From the NCBI GenBank assembly GCA_034382075.1, contig JAXMOZ010000001.1, positions 1 to 64,000 of the forward strand: a DNA stretch of 64,000 nt. Reading direction: 5' to 3'. Made by a program: the position numbers and the translations under genes. This document shows positions 18,102-26,637 of the stretch, piece by piece. A model generated the notes under the pieces. The model was not told the DNA's origin. It worked only from the letters and a program-made list of their open reading frames with translations, and did not search any database. Numbering within the stretch: position 1 is the stretch's first letter; each line of letters opens with the position of its first letter. Origin of the DNA: JAEULH01 sp034382075 (GTDB lineage: Bacteria; Pseudomonadota; Alphaproteobacteria; Rhodospirillales; Defluviicoccaceae).

Positions 18102-18362
18102 CTAGCGGGCGGACAGCGTCGCGTACTTGGCTTCCAGCTCCGCCAGGAACGCCTCTCCATCCTGGTCCGAAAGACCGCTGGCCCGACCGTCCTCGACTTC
18201 ACTGCGCAGTCCGTCCAGCCGGGCTTCGAGCGCCCGCTCGCGGCGCTCGAGCAGGCGCAGACCGTCTTCCAGCACTTCGCTGGCGCTGCTGTAGCGCCCG
18301 CTGAGAACGAGGCTCCGAACGAAAGCCTCAAAATGGGAGCTCAGGGTGTATTCGCTCGGCAT
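18102..18362 (-). CDS. parD: ParD-like antitoxin (ribbon-helix-helix)
   Basis: Antitoxin of 86 aa. The N-terminal half, with SSHFEAFVRSLVLSGRYSSA and SEVLEDGLRLLERRE, matches the ribbon-helix-helix DNA-binding domain of ParD/CopG proteins, which dimerise and repress their own promoter. The C-terminal part is acidic and helical and would wrap the toxin. The ATG at 18362 gives the usual family length; an upstream extension of 16 residues is possible but unlikely. About 97 bases separate it from the lptD stop. Confidence 0.85.
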   Translation of the reverse strand: MPSEYTLSSHFEAFVRSLVLSGRYSSASEVLEDGLRLLERRERALEARLDGLRSEVEDGRASGLSDQDGEAFLAELEAKYATLSAR

Positions 18363-18459
18363 GCAATTCCTGGCGGTCGAGGTTCGGTCCGGAGACCCTA
18401 GCACAGGCAATTCGGCGTCTGAAGGGGCGAGGGAGACCGCCAGCGCCGTCCCCTGAGGC

Positions 18460-20619
18460 TCATGGGCTGAAGCCGCCGCTGAAGGCGCCCAGCGTCTTCA
18501 GCCCGATGCGGACGATGAAGGCGTTGGACGGCTTCAGGTCGTCCTCGCGGAAGTCCTTGCGGCGGAACTCGGCCGACGCTTCGATGCACTCGTCCTCGTA
18601 GAGCAGCCGGAGGCCGGCGCGCCGCCAGACGCCGCCGTCGGTGAGATCGCGGATGCCGTAGATCTGGCTGGCCCAGTAGCGGGTCCACTGCGTCCTCAGC
18701 CCGAGGCTCACCTCCTCGCGGCCGGTGCTGAACTCGTCGCCGCGGGCGAAGAAGACGTAGCGGGCATCGAAGCTCAAGGCATTGACGCCGATGCGGCTTC
18801 CGAGTTCGTGCCGGCGCGGCGAGAAGTCGTCCTTGTCCACCCGGGTCCGGTAGAGCAGGTCGAAATAGCGCGCCGGCGAAATGTCGACGGCGGCCACGTA
18901 GTCGGAGAAGTTCTCGTCGAGCCCGGAGTTCTGCGGGAACACGTCGCTCTGCTTGAAGCGATAGGCTTGGCCGGCCATGACCGAGGCGCGGGCGCCGTTG
19001 TTCGCGAACAGGTTCCACTCCAGGCCATAGTTGAAGCGCGACCCCGGTTCGACCACGTCGAGGCCGGGAAAGCGGTCGAAGCCGAACAGGTTGGTTTCGT
19101 CGAACTCGAACGACTGGCTGTCCTCGTTGGGGATGCGGTCCGGGTTGCCGCCGTCGGGGGCGGCGATGAACTCGACGCGCGGCTGAACGATCTGCTGCAC
19201 CGTCTTGCCCGGCCGGACGAACGGCATGCGCCAGTCGACCCCGACCTGCGGGAAGACCCGGCCCGTGGCGCCGGTGAAGCGGCTCGAATCGCCGGGCGGA
19301 ACGAAGCCGTTGACCTGGTAGCCGTCGGCCCACAGCGCGCTGGAAACCGTATAGACGTCGCCGATGGCGCCCTCGAGCGGCACGTCCCACTGGAGCCGCT
19401 GCGACAGCCGCCGGGTGTCCTGATCGTCGTCGCGAAGCAGCGACAGCGCGTCGGTCTGCATGGTGAAGCGGCTGGCGAAGGGGCCTTGATAATCGCCGTA
19501 GAAGTCGATCTGCGGCAGGACGTAAGGAACGCTCGACTGGTTCACGTCGCTCGACAGTTCGTCGAAGCTGTAGGTGTTGGCGACGAAGTAGTTGCGCTTG
19601 TTGAACGCCTCGGCGTAGAGGCGCGAGACCAGCGTCTGCTCGTCGCTGAAGTCGTAACGGCGCAGGTAGGTTCGGTCGGAGGCGCGGTTCAGGTCGAGGC
19701 CGGTGCGCCACATCTCGTCGATGTCGTAGCGGGCGGCGCCGAAGATGTGCCCGCGCACCGCCTTGTCGCTGTCGCCGGTGATGCTGCCGGCGGCGGCGAC
19801 CGCGCCGTGCTCCAGCTCGCGGCGGTACTCCCCCTCGAGGACCGGCGGCTCGTCCATGCGCCACCACGGGGTGATGGTCGCGTCCTCGTTGTCCGAAGGC
19901 GCCCAGAAGAACGGCGTCTGGATGAAGGGCCCGAAGTCGGACGAGCTGCCGAAGCCGGGGACGAGAAAGCCGGTCTTGCGGTCCACGGTCGGGTCCGGCA
20001 TCGACAGGTACGGGGTGTAGAACACCGGGACGCCGCCGATTTCGAGCCAGGCGTCGTCGAGGGTGACCATCTGCTTGTCGCGCTCGTGCACCACCTTGGC
20101 CGAGCGGATCTGCCACAGCGGCGGCCTTGCCGGGTTCTTGGTGCAGAGGTCGCAGGGCGTGTACGTGCCCTGGCGGGCGATGGTGCGGTTGCCGTCCTTC
20201 AGCCGGCCGCGGTCGGCGGTCACCCTGGCGCCGTCGCTGAGGATGGCGCGGAAGTTCTTGACGATGCCGGACTTGAGATCGCCGGTGAGCTCGATTCGGT
20301 CGCCGAACAGGCTTTCGCCCGACGGCTGGGTGAGGACGACGTTGCCGGTGGCCGTCATCAGGTCGTTGGGCTGGTCGTAGGTGACGGTCTCGGCGAAGAG
20401 CTGGGTGTCCTGGCGCACCGCCTCGACCCGGCCGGTCGCGCGGACGATCCCGCGTTCGCGGTCGTAAGTGACCTGATCGGCGGTGAAATCGATGGGCGGC
20501 GGGGGCGCTTCCTGCTGCGCCACCGCCTCGGCGGGGACGAGGACCGGGACCGACAGGCCGAGGGCAACGGCGGCCAAGGCTGCGCCGATCGCTCGAACCG
20601 CTCTTGCCAGGGGATCCAT
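18460..20619 (-). CDS. lptD: LPS-assembly protein LptD
   Basis: Outer-membrane beta-barrel of the LPS translocon, 719 aa. A signal peptide (residues 1-33, hydrophobic core AALAAVALGLSVPVLVP) precedes an OstA/LptA-like jellyroll (about 40-200, starting DFTADQVTYDRERGIVRATG), then the barrel domain. Cysteines are few: CDLC in the N-terminal region and one near the C terminus, so the disulfide pattern may differ from E. coli. The ATG at 20619 is preferred because it begins the signal peptide. It is the first gene of the lptD-parDE-surA-pdxA-rsmA-EamA run. Confidence 0.93.
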   Translation of the reverse strand: MDPLARAVRAIGAALAAVALGLSVPVLVPAEAVAQQEAPPPPIDFTADQVTYDRERGIVRATGRVEAVRQDTQLFAETVTYDQPNDLMTATGNVVLTQPSGESLFGDRIELTGDLKSGIVKNFRAILSDGARVTADRGRLKDGNRTIARQGTYTPCDLCTKNPARPPLWQIRSAKVVHERDKQMVTLDDAWLEIGGVPVFYTPYLSMPDPTVDRKTGFLVPGFGSSSDFGPFIQTPFFWAPSDNEDATITPWWRMDEPPVLEGEYRRELEHGAVAAAGSITGDSDKAVRGHIFGAARYDIDEMWRTGLDLNRASDRTYLRRYDFSDEQTLVSRLYAEAFNKRNYFVANTYSFDELSSDVNQSSVPYVLPQIDFYGDYQGPFASRFTMQTDALSLLRDDDQDTRRLSQRLQWDVPLEGAIGDVYTVSSALWADGYQVNGFVPPGDSSRFTGATGRVFPQVGVDWRMPFVRPGKTVQQIVQPRVEFIAAPDGGNPDRIPNEDSQSFEFDETNLFGFDRFPGLDVVEPGSRFNYGLEWNLFANNGARASVMAGQAYRFKQSDVFPQNSGLDENFSDYVAAVDISPARYFDLLYRTRVDKDDFSPRRHELGSRIGVNALSFDARYVFFARGDEFSTGREEVSLGLRTQWTRYWASQIYGIRDLTDGGVWRRAGLRLLYEDECIEASAEFRRKDFREDDLKPSNAFIVRIGLKTLGAFSGGFSP

Positions 20620-20702
20620 TCGCGCGAGGCCTCTCAGTCGCGCAGAGCCTAGCCGGCGGCACGCCCGAGGCAACGAAAAAGCGCGCTGGCCGCGCTCTGT
20701 TC

Positions 20703-20893
20703 AGCCCTCACCCTCCCGCGCGCGCGAGCTCGCGGGGCGCGTCGCTTCGCGGGGCACCCCTCTCCCACCCTTCGCGAAAGCGAGGGCATGGATGCGGCGC
20801 TGCGAACTTGCCCGTTCCCCGAGGGCAGGTTCGCCGGTAACGTCGTGAGCGTCTCCCTCTCCCGCGCAAGCGGGAGAGGGTCGGGGTGAGGGC
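20703..20893. repeat. Dispersed GC-rich palindromic intergenic repeat, copy 1
   Basis: A block with inverted ends: GCCCTCACCCTCCC on the left, and a GCGGGAGAGGG ... GGTGAGGGC arm on the right. Inside it are further hairpins such as CCCTTCGCGAAAGCGAGGG and CTCTCCCGCGCAAGCGGGAGAG. A related block lies at about 39165-39330. It occupies the gap between the acyl-CoA dehydrogenase stop and the lptD start, both on the minus strand. Confidence 0.65.
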
Positions 20894-20914
20894 CTTAGTC
20901 GGGGTGAGGGCGCC

Positions 20915-22711
20915 TTAGAGGTCCCGGTCGGGGTCGAAGGCGTCCAGGGCGCCCCAGCCGTCGGTGACCAGCAGCCTGAGCGCGCCGCTGCGCGAGACGT
21001 AGACCTCGGCGAAGAAGCGGGCGGACACCAGCTTCGCCTGCCAGAAGCCCGGGTCGCCCTCGCTTCGCCCGAGATGCCGCGCCGCCTTCAGCGCCGCCTT
21101 CGCCATCAAGCCGCCGCCGGCGACGATCCCCATCAGCCGCAGGTAATGGGCGGCGACGGCGGCGACCCGGCGCGGGTGCTGCGGGTAGGTTGCCACCAGC
21201 CAGACGGTGGCCTCGGCAAGGTCGTCGAGCCCGGTCTTCAGCCAGCGGCCGATTGCGGTGATGGCTTCGCCGCCGGAGGAGAGCTCGGCTTCGAGCGCGC
21301 GCAGCTCGGAAATCAGCTCGGCCACTGCGGCGCCACCGTCGCGGGCGACCTTGCGCCCGGCGAGGTCCGCTGCCTGGATGCCGTTGGTGCCCTCGTAGAT
21401 CGCGGCGATCCGGGCGTCGCGCAGGTGCTGGGCGACGCCGCTCTCCTCGATGTAGCCCATCCCGCCGTAGACCTGGATGGCGGTGCTGGCGACCTCGATG
21501 CCGACGTCCGTCGACCACGCCTTCACCACCGGGGTGAGCAGGTCGACCATCCGCTGGTGCTTGCGCCGGACCTCCGGATCGGGGTGGCGCTCGGCGATGT
21601 CGGCATCGGCGGCGACCGCGTAGGCCAGGGCGCGGCCGGCTTCGGTCTGCGACTTCATCGACATCAACATCCGCTGCACGTCGGGATGATGCGCGATCGG
21701 CACCGGCCGGGGATCCTCGTTGCCGATGTCGCGGCCCTGCACCCGTTCCAGGGCGTAGGCCTTGGCGTCCTGGTAGGCGCGTTCGGCGATGCCGATGCCC
21801 TCCAGGCCCACCGCCAGCCGGGCCGAGTTCATCATCGTGAACATCAGCTCCAGGCCGCGGTTCTCCTCGCCCACCAGGAAGCCCAGCGCGCCCTCGTTGT
21901 CGCCGTAGGACATGACCGCGGTCGGGCTGCCGTTGATGCCGAGCTTGTGCTCCAGCGAGACCACGCGCAGGTCGTTGCGCTGGCCGAGGCCGCCGTCCTC
22001 GCGCACCAGGATCTTGGGGATGAGGAACAACGACAGGCCGTGGACGCCGTCGGGCGCGTCCGGCAGCCGGGCCAGGACCATGTGGATGATGTTCTCGGTG
22101 AGGTCGTGGTCGCCGAAGGTGATGAAGATCTTCTGCCCGGTGATGCGGTAGCCGCCGTCGCCGTCGGGCAGCGCGCGGCTGCGCACCTGCGCCAGGTCGG
22201 AGCCCGCCTGCGGCTCGGTGAGGTTCATGGTCCCGGCCCAGCGGCCGCTCACGAGCTTCTCCAGGTAGACCGCCTTCAGCGCCTCGCTGCCGTGTCTCGC
22301 CAGCGCGTCGGCCGCCGCTTGGGTCAGCATCGGGCAGAGGCCGAAGGCCATGTTGGCGCCGGTCCACATCTCCGAGACCGCGGTGGAGACCAGGCGCGGC
22401 AGGCCCTGGCCGCCGTGTTCGGGAGCGAAGTGGATGCCGTTCCAGCCGCCGTCGGTGAACTGGTCGTAGGCCTCGCGAAAGCCGGTGGGCGTGCGCACGA
22501 CGCCGTTCTCCAGCACGCAGCCCTCGCGGTCGCCGACGACGTTGAGCGGCGCGAGCACCTCGGAGGCGAACTTGTCGGCCTCGTCCAGGATGGCGTCGAC
22601 CAGGTCGCCGCTGAGGTCGTCTTCGCCGATCAGCGCGCGCACGCTCTCGAAGCCCGCGAGTTCGTTGATGACGAAGCGCATATCGCTCACCGGAGCGCGA
22701 TAGGCGGCCAT
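20915..22711 (-). CDS. Acyl-CoA dehydrogenase (large, with C-terminal extension)
   Basis: FAD-dependent alpha,beta-dehydrogenase of acyl-CoA thioesters, 598 aa. Visible signatures are GTMNLTEPQAGSDLAQVR, the FAD-contacting YRITGQKIFITFGDHD and, late, QVYGGMGYIEESG then IYEGTNGIQAADLAGRK, where the Glu of YEGTNG is the usual catalytic base. The extra C-terminal helical domain (beyond about residue 460) is typical of the roughly 600 aa subgroup. The chain-length preference cannot be told. It is monocistronic and divergent from the cupin gene. Confidence 0.92.
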   Translation of the reverse strand: MAAYRAPVSDMRFVINELAGFESVRALIGEDDLSGDLVDAILDEADKFASEVLAPLNVVGDREGCVLENGVVRTPTGFREAYDQFTDGGWNGIHFAPEHGGQGLPRLVSTAVSEMWTGANMAFGLCPMLTQAAADALARHGSEALKAVYLEKLVSGRWAGTMNLTEPQAGSDLAQVRSRALPDGDGGYRITGQKIFITFGDHDLTENIIHMVLARLPDAPDGVHGLSLFLIPKILVREDGGLGQRNDLRVVSLEHKLGINGSPTAVMSYGDNEGALGFLVGEENRGLELMFTMMNSARLAVGLEGIGIAERAYQDAKAYALERVQGRDIGNEDPRPVPIAHHPDVQRMLMSMKSQTEAGRALAYAVAADADIAERHPDPEVRRKHQRMVDLLTPVVKAWSTDVGIEVASTAIQVYGGMGYIEESGVAQHLRDARIAAIYEGTNGIQAADLAGRKVARDGGAAVAELISELRALEAELSSGGEAITAIGRWLKTGLDDLAEATVWLVATYPQHPRRVAAVAAHYLRLMGIVAGGGLMAKAALKAARHLGRSEGDPGFWQAKLVSARFFAEVYVSRSGALRLLVTDGWGALDAFDPDRDL

Positions 22712-22954
22712 GGAATGCCTCTTCCCTGAAAGGAGATCGGGCCGGTTCGAGCCGGCCCCTTGGTCACCTCGAACCGTAGAGGAGTGGCGGCGAGGGCGTC
22801 AATTCACCTGGGACAGGCGCCGGCTTGAGCTTCGCATACCGCCGGAGATCCCGCTTTCGGAACAGCGCTTGCGCGGGCGCGTTGGTGGCGGGCAAGAAGG
22901 GGGCGAAAGACCGCAGGCGCCCAGAGGCGCGCGGCACCGGAAAAGGATGAGCGC

Positions 22955-23350
22955 ATGAAGGGCTTCGTCGGCGACATCGAGAAGCTGACCGAGGAAAACG
23001 ACGACTTCCGCCAGGTTCTCTACACCGGCCACAACCTGCAGCTGGTGCTGATGGCGATCCAGCCGGGCGAGGAGATCGGCGAGGAGGTGCACGACGACCG
23101 CGACCAGTTCTTCCGCATCGAGGGCGGCGAGGGCGAGGTCTGGATCGACGGCGTCTGCAACACCGTCAAGGCCGACGACGGGATCATCGTCCCGCAGGGT
23201 GCGCGCCACAACGTCGTCAGCACCGGCTCCGAGGCGCTCCGGCTCTACACCATCTACGGCCCGCCCGAGCACATCGACGGGACCGTGCACGCGACCTGCG
23301 CCGAGGCCAACGCCGCCCACGAGCACTTCGACGGCAAGACGACGGAGTAG
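22955..23350 (+). CDS. Cupin domain protein
   Basis: Single-domain cupin of 131 aa. Both cupin motifs are present: motif 1 around GEEIGEEVHDDRDQFFRIEG (His46 with following Asp/Gln ligands) and motif 2 VPQGARHNVVSTG. The likely ligands are two His plus an acidic or Gln residue, suggesting a metal site, but the reaction is unknown. It has its own upstream region of 243 bases shared with the divergent acyl-CoA dehydrogenase gene. Confidence 0.85.
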   Translation: MKGFVGDIEKLTEENDDFRQVLYTGHNLQLVLMAIQPGEEIGEEVHDDRDQFFRIEGGEGEVWIDGVCNTVKADDGIIVPQGARHNVVSTGSEALRLYTIYGPPEHIDGTVHATCAEANAAHEHFDGKTTE

Positions 23351-23430
23351 GCGGCGCAGCGCAAGACGCTGATGAGATCTTAAACTGACAGCAGAATAAC
23401 GTCGTCGGGAGCCACAAAGCGGCGTGGCGA

Positions 23431-23501
23431 GTAGGGCGGGTCAAGGCGAAGCCGGACCCGCCGAAGATTGGCGGGTTACGCCTGCGGCTGACCCGCCCTA
23501 G
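23431..23501 (+). repeat. Dispersed intergenic repeat, GGGCGGGTC family, copy 1
   Basis: About 70 bases beginning GTAGGGCGGGTCAAGGCGAA and ending in CTGACCCGCCCTA, so the ends are inverted repeats. The reverse complement of 38440-38508 aligns along almost the whole length. It lies between the convergent cupin and DUF815 genes, where it could also act as a transcript-end hairpin. Confidence 0.7.
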
Positions 23502-23550
23502 GGTTCGTCGGAATACGGCTTCAGGCCCGTAGCGAGCCCCGGCCGATCTC

Positions 23551-24429
23551 CTACTTCAGCGGCTGGCCGAGGCGGCCGGCAAGGTCCTGGATGAACTGCC
23601 AGGCAACCCGGCCGGAGCGGGCGCCGCGGCCCATGGACCAGGCATTGGCCTCGGCGCGCAGCCGCTCGGGGTCCATCTCCAGCCCGAAGTGGCGGGCGTA
23701 GCCCTCGACGATCTCGAAGTAGGTCTTCTGGTCGCAGGCGTGGAAGCCGAGCCACAGGCCGAAGCGGTCGGAGAGCGAAACCTTTTCCTCCACCGCCTCG
23801 GCCGGGTTGATGGCGGACGAGCGCTCGTTTTCGATCATGTCGCGAGGCATCAGGTGGCGGCGGTTGGAGGTGGCGTAGAACACCACCGTCTCCGGCCGGC
23901 CCTCGATGCCGCCCTCCAGCACCGCCTTCAGCGACTTGTAGGCGGCGTCCTGGCCGTCGAAGGAAAGGTCGTCGCAGAACAGGATGCAGCGCCGGCGGCT
24001 TTCGCGCAGCAGCGACAGCAGCTTGGGCAGGGTGGCGATGTCCTCCCGGTGGATCTCGATCAACGCCAGCGCCCCTTGCCCCGGCTTGGTCTCGCCGGCC
24101 GCGCAGTCGGCGTTGACCGCGGCGTGCACCGCTTTCACCAGCGAGCTTTTGCCGGTGCCGCGGGCACCCCACAGCAGCGCGTTGTTGGCCGGCAGGCCGT
24201 GGGCGAACCTGCGGGTGTTGTCGAGCAGCGTCGCGGCTTGCGCCTCGATGCCCTGGAGCAGCGAAAGCTCGACCCGGCTGACCACGTTCACCGCCTGCAG
24301 CCGCCCCTCCGCGTGCCAGACGAAGGCGTCCGCGGCTTCGAGCGGCGCCGATGCCGGCGCCGCCGGGGCGAGGCGCTCCAGGGCGGCGACGGCTTGGCGG
24401 AGCAGGGCGGCGCTGTCGGTTTCGGCCAT
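23551..24429 (-). CDS. AAA-type ATP-binding protein, DUF815 family
   Basis: Predicted ATPase of 292 aa. The Walker A motif GARGTGKSSLVKA lies near residue 90 and a Walker B-like ILFCDDLSFDGQD follows. Other family blocks are FYATSNRRHLMPRDMIENE and LSDRFGLWLGFHACDQKTY. DUF815 proteins are widespread, but I know of no firm function. The ATG at 24429 is chosen because the upstream extension is Ala/Arg-rich and not conserved-looking. It is divergent from yajC. Confidence 0.85.
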   Translation of the reverse strand: MAETDSAALLRQAVAALERLAPAAPASAPLEAADAFVWHAEGRLQAVNVVSRVELSLLQGIEAQAATLLDNTRRFAHGLPANNALLWGARGTGKSSLVKAVHAAVNADCAAGETKPGQGALALIEIHREDIATLPKLLSLLRESRRRCILFCDDLSFDGQDAAYKSLKAVLEGGIEGRPETVVFYATSNRRHLMPRDMIENERSSAINPAEAVEEKVSLSDRFGLWLGFHACDQKTYFEIVEGYARHFGLEMDPERLRAEANAWSMGRGARSGRVAWQFIQDLAGRLGQPLK

Positions 24430-24541
24430 GGCGGCGAGGCTATACGGCCGGCGCCCCTGCGCTGCAAGCGCCGGTGCCATGCGCGCCCCTTGTAGGCAGG
24501 GTGCTTCGGCGTTCGGGCCGCGGCGACCCAGGGCTTAGCGG

Positions 24542-24569
24542 TTGCAACCCGTCCGAGGGTGCGTATAGT
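24542..24569 (+). promoter_or_regulatory. Candidate promoter for yajC-secDF
   Basis: TTGCAA (24542-24547) and TATAGT (24564-24569) are separated by 16 bases and lie 33 bases upstream of the yajC ATG. An AGGAG ribosome site follows 7 bases before the ATG. The arrangement is a good match to a housekeeping promoter. Confidence 0.5.
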
Positions 24570-24602
24570 CCGGCCAACCCTTTCCGATACGAGGAGTAAG
24601 CG

Positions 24603-25034
24603 ATGTTCGTCTCGCCGGCTTTCGCGCAAGCGGGCGGAGATTTAGCGGGCGCCGGCGCCGGGATCATGCAGTTTCTGCCGCTGATCCTGATCTTTGTCGT
24701 CTTCTACTTTCTCCTGATCCGACCCCAGCAGAAGAAGCTGAAGCAGCATCGCGACATGCTCGCGGCCATCCGCCGCGGCGATCGCATCGTCACCGGCGGC
24801 GGGATCATCGGCACGGTCAACAAGGTGATCGACGACAACGAGGTGCTGGTGGAGATCGCCGAGGGCGTCCGGGTGCGTGTGCACAAGCCGCTGATCTCGA
24901 CGGTGCTGGCCAAGACGGAAGCCCCGGCTGCGCCCTCGGCGGGCGGACCCGGCGAGCCGGCCAACGACACCCCAGCGGTCGAGCCACCCAAGGGTTCCGG
25001 CATGAGGCGCTTTCTCGGCGGCAAGAAAGAGTAG
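24603..25034 (+). CDS. yajC: Sec translocon accessory subunit YajC
   Basis: Small single-span membrane protein, 143 aa, that joins SecDF at the SecYEG translocon. One membrane helix (about residues 18-40) is followed by the signature LIRPQQKKLKQHRDML and the cytoplasmic domain GDRIVTGGGIIGTVNKV. A low-complexity Pro/Ala-rich tail makes it somewhat longer than E. coli YajC (110 aa). First gene of the yajC-secD-secF operon. Confidence 0.95.
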   Translation: MFVSPAFAQAGGDLAGAGAGIMQFLPLILIFVVFYFLLIRPQQKKLKQHRDMLAAIRRGDRIVTGGGIIGTVNKVIDDNEVLVEIAEGVRVRVHKPLISTVLAKTEAPAAPSAGGPGEPANDTPAVEPPKGSGMRRFLGGKKE

Positions 25035-25052
25035 CCGAAGCCCTCGCCGCCC

Positions 25053-26627
25053 ATGTCTCACTTCCCGACCTGGAAGATCGTCCTGATCCTTGCGGTCGCC
25101 GCCTTCGGTGCGCTGGCGGCCGCGCCCAACCTGTTGTCCAGGCAGGCGGCCGAGGCCCTGCCTGACTGGATCCCGCACCGGCAGATCAGCCTCGGCCTCG
25201 ACCTGCAGGGCGGCTCGCATCTGCTGCTCGACGTCGATACCGGCGCGCTGATCCGCGAGCGGCTGGAAAGCATGGTCGAGGGCGTCCGCGCCGAGCTGCG
25301 CGGCGCGCGCATCCGCTACGAGCAGCTCGGCATCGCCGGCAAGGCGGTGCAGGTGACGATCCCGGAAGCCGCGGACCGAGCCAGGGTCGAGGAGATCCTG
25401 CGCAAGCTCGACCCCGGAACCGAGATCGAAAGCCACGACGACGGCCGCATCACCGTCGGCCTCACCGAGCAGGCGATCGTCGAGCGGGAGACCGCGGCGG
25501 TGGAGCAGTCGCTGGAGATCATCCGCCGGCGCATCGACGAGACCGGCGTGCGCGAGCCGACGATCCAGCGCCAGGGCCGCACCCGCATCCTGGTGCAGCT
25601 CCCCGGCATCGATGACCCGGAGCGGGTCAAGCGGCTGATCGGCAAGACCGCGAAGATGACCTTCCACCTGGTCGACGACGGCGACCTCAGCCAGGCGCTG
25701 GCCGGCCGGCCGCCGCCGGGCACGATGCTGTTGCCGCTGATCGAGGACCAGCGTCCCGGCCAGCAGCCGCAACAGCTCCTGGTCAACAAGCGGGTGCTGG
25801 TCAGCGGCGAGAACCTGATCGCCGCCGAGCCGACCTTCCAGAACAACGAGGCGGTGGTCTCCTTCCGCTTCGACACCCTCGGCGCCCGCCGCTTCGGCGA
25901 GGCCACCACCCAGAACGTGGACCGGCTGCTCGCCATCGTGCTGGACAACCAGATCATCAGCGCGCCCCGGATCCGCGAGCCGATCATCGGCGGCTCGGGG
26001 ATCATCTCCGGCACCTTCAGCGTCGCCGACGCCCGCGACCTGGCGCTCCTGCTGCGCGCGGGCGCCCTGCCGGCGCCGCTCACGGTGATCGAGGAGCGGA
26101 CGGTCGGAGCCGGGCTCGGCGCCGACTCCATCGCCGCCGGCAAGCTCGCCGGTGTCATCGGGATGATCCTGGTGGCCGGGTTCATGATCCTGGCCTACGG
26201 CTTCTTCGGCGTGCTCGCCGTGTTCGCGGTCGTCGTCAACATCGTCCTGTTGCTGGGCGCGCTTTCGCTCCTGCAGGCGACCCTGACCCTTCCCGGCATC
26301 GCCGGCATCGTGCTTACCGCCGGTATGGCGGTGGATGCCAACGTCTTGATCTACGAGCACGTCCGCGAGGAGGTGCGCAACGGCCGCTCGGCGCTCTCGG
26401 CGCTGGACGCCGGCTTCACCCGGGCGATGACGACGATCCTCGACTCGAACCTGACGACCCTGATCGCCGGCATCGTGCTCTACGTGCTGGGCTCCGGGCC
26501 GGTCCGCGGCTTCGCGGTGACGCTTTCCATCGGCATCCTCACGACCATGTTCACCGCCGTCTCGGTGACGCGGCTCATGACCTTCACCTGGTATCGCCGA
26601 ACCCGGCCCCAGGTCCTCCCCATCTGA
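25053..26627 (+). CDS. secD: Protein translocase subunit SecD
   Basis: Proton-driven accessory subunit that pulls exported proteins into the periplasm, 524 aa. It has an N-terminal membrane helix (about residues 7-25), the P1 head domain starting ISLGLDLQGGSHLLLDVD, and a C-terminal block of five helices containing GIAGIVLTAGMAVDANVLIYE and MTTILDSNLTTLIAGIVLY. It starts 18 bases after yajC. Confidence 0.97.
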   Translation: MSHFPTWKIVLILAVAAFGALAAAPNLLSRQAAEALPDWIPHRQISLGLDLQGGSHLLLDVDTGALIRERLESMVEGVRAELRGARIRYEQLGIAGKAVQVTIPEAADRARVEEILRKLDPGTEIESHDDGRITVGLTEQAIVERETAAVEQSLEIIRRRIDETGVREPTIQRQGRTRILVQLPGIDDPERVKRLIGKTAKMTFHLVDDGDLSQALAGRPPPGTMLLPLIEDQRPGQQPQQLLVNKRVLVSGENLIAAEPTFQNNEAVVSFRFDTLGARRFGEATTQNVDRLLAIVLDNQIISAPRIREPIIGGSGIISGTFSVADARDLALLLRAGALPAPLTVIEERTVGAGLGADSIAAGKLAGVIGMILVAGFMILAYGFFGVLAVFAVVVNIVLLLGALSLLQATLTLPGIAGIVLTAGMAVDANVLIYEHVREEVRNGRSALSALDAGFTRAMTTILDSNLTTLIAGIVLYVLGSGPVRGFAVTLSIGILTTMFTAVSVTRLMTFTWYRRTRPQVLPI

Positions 26628-26637
26628 CGGTCGAACC

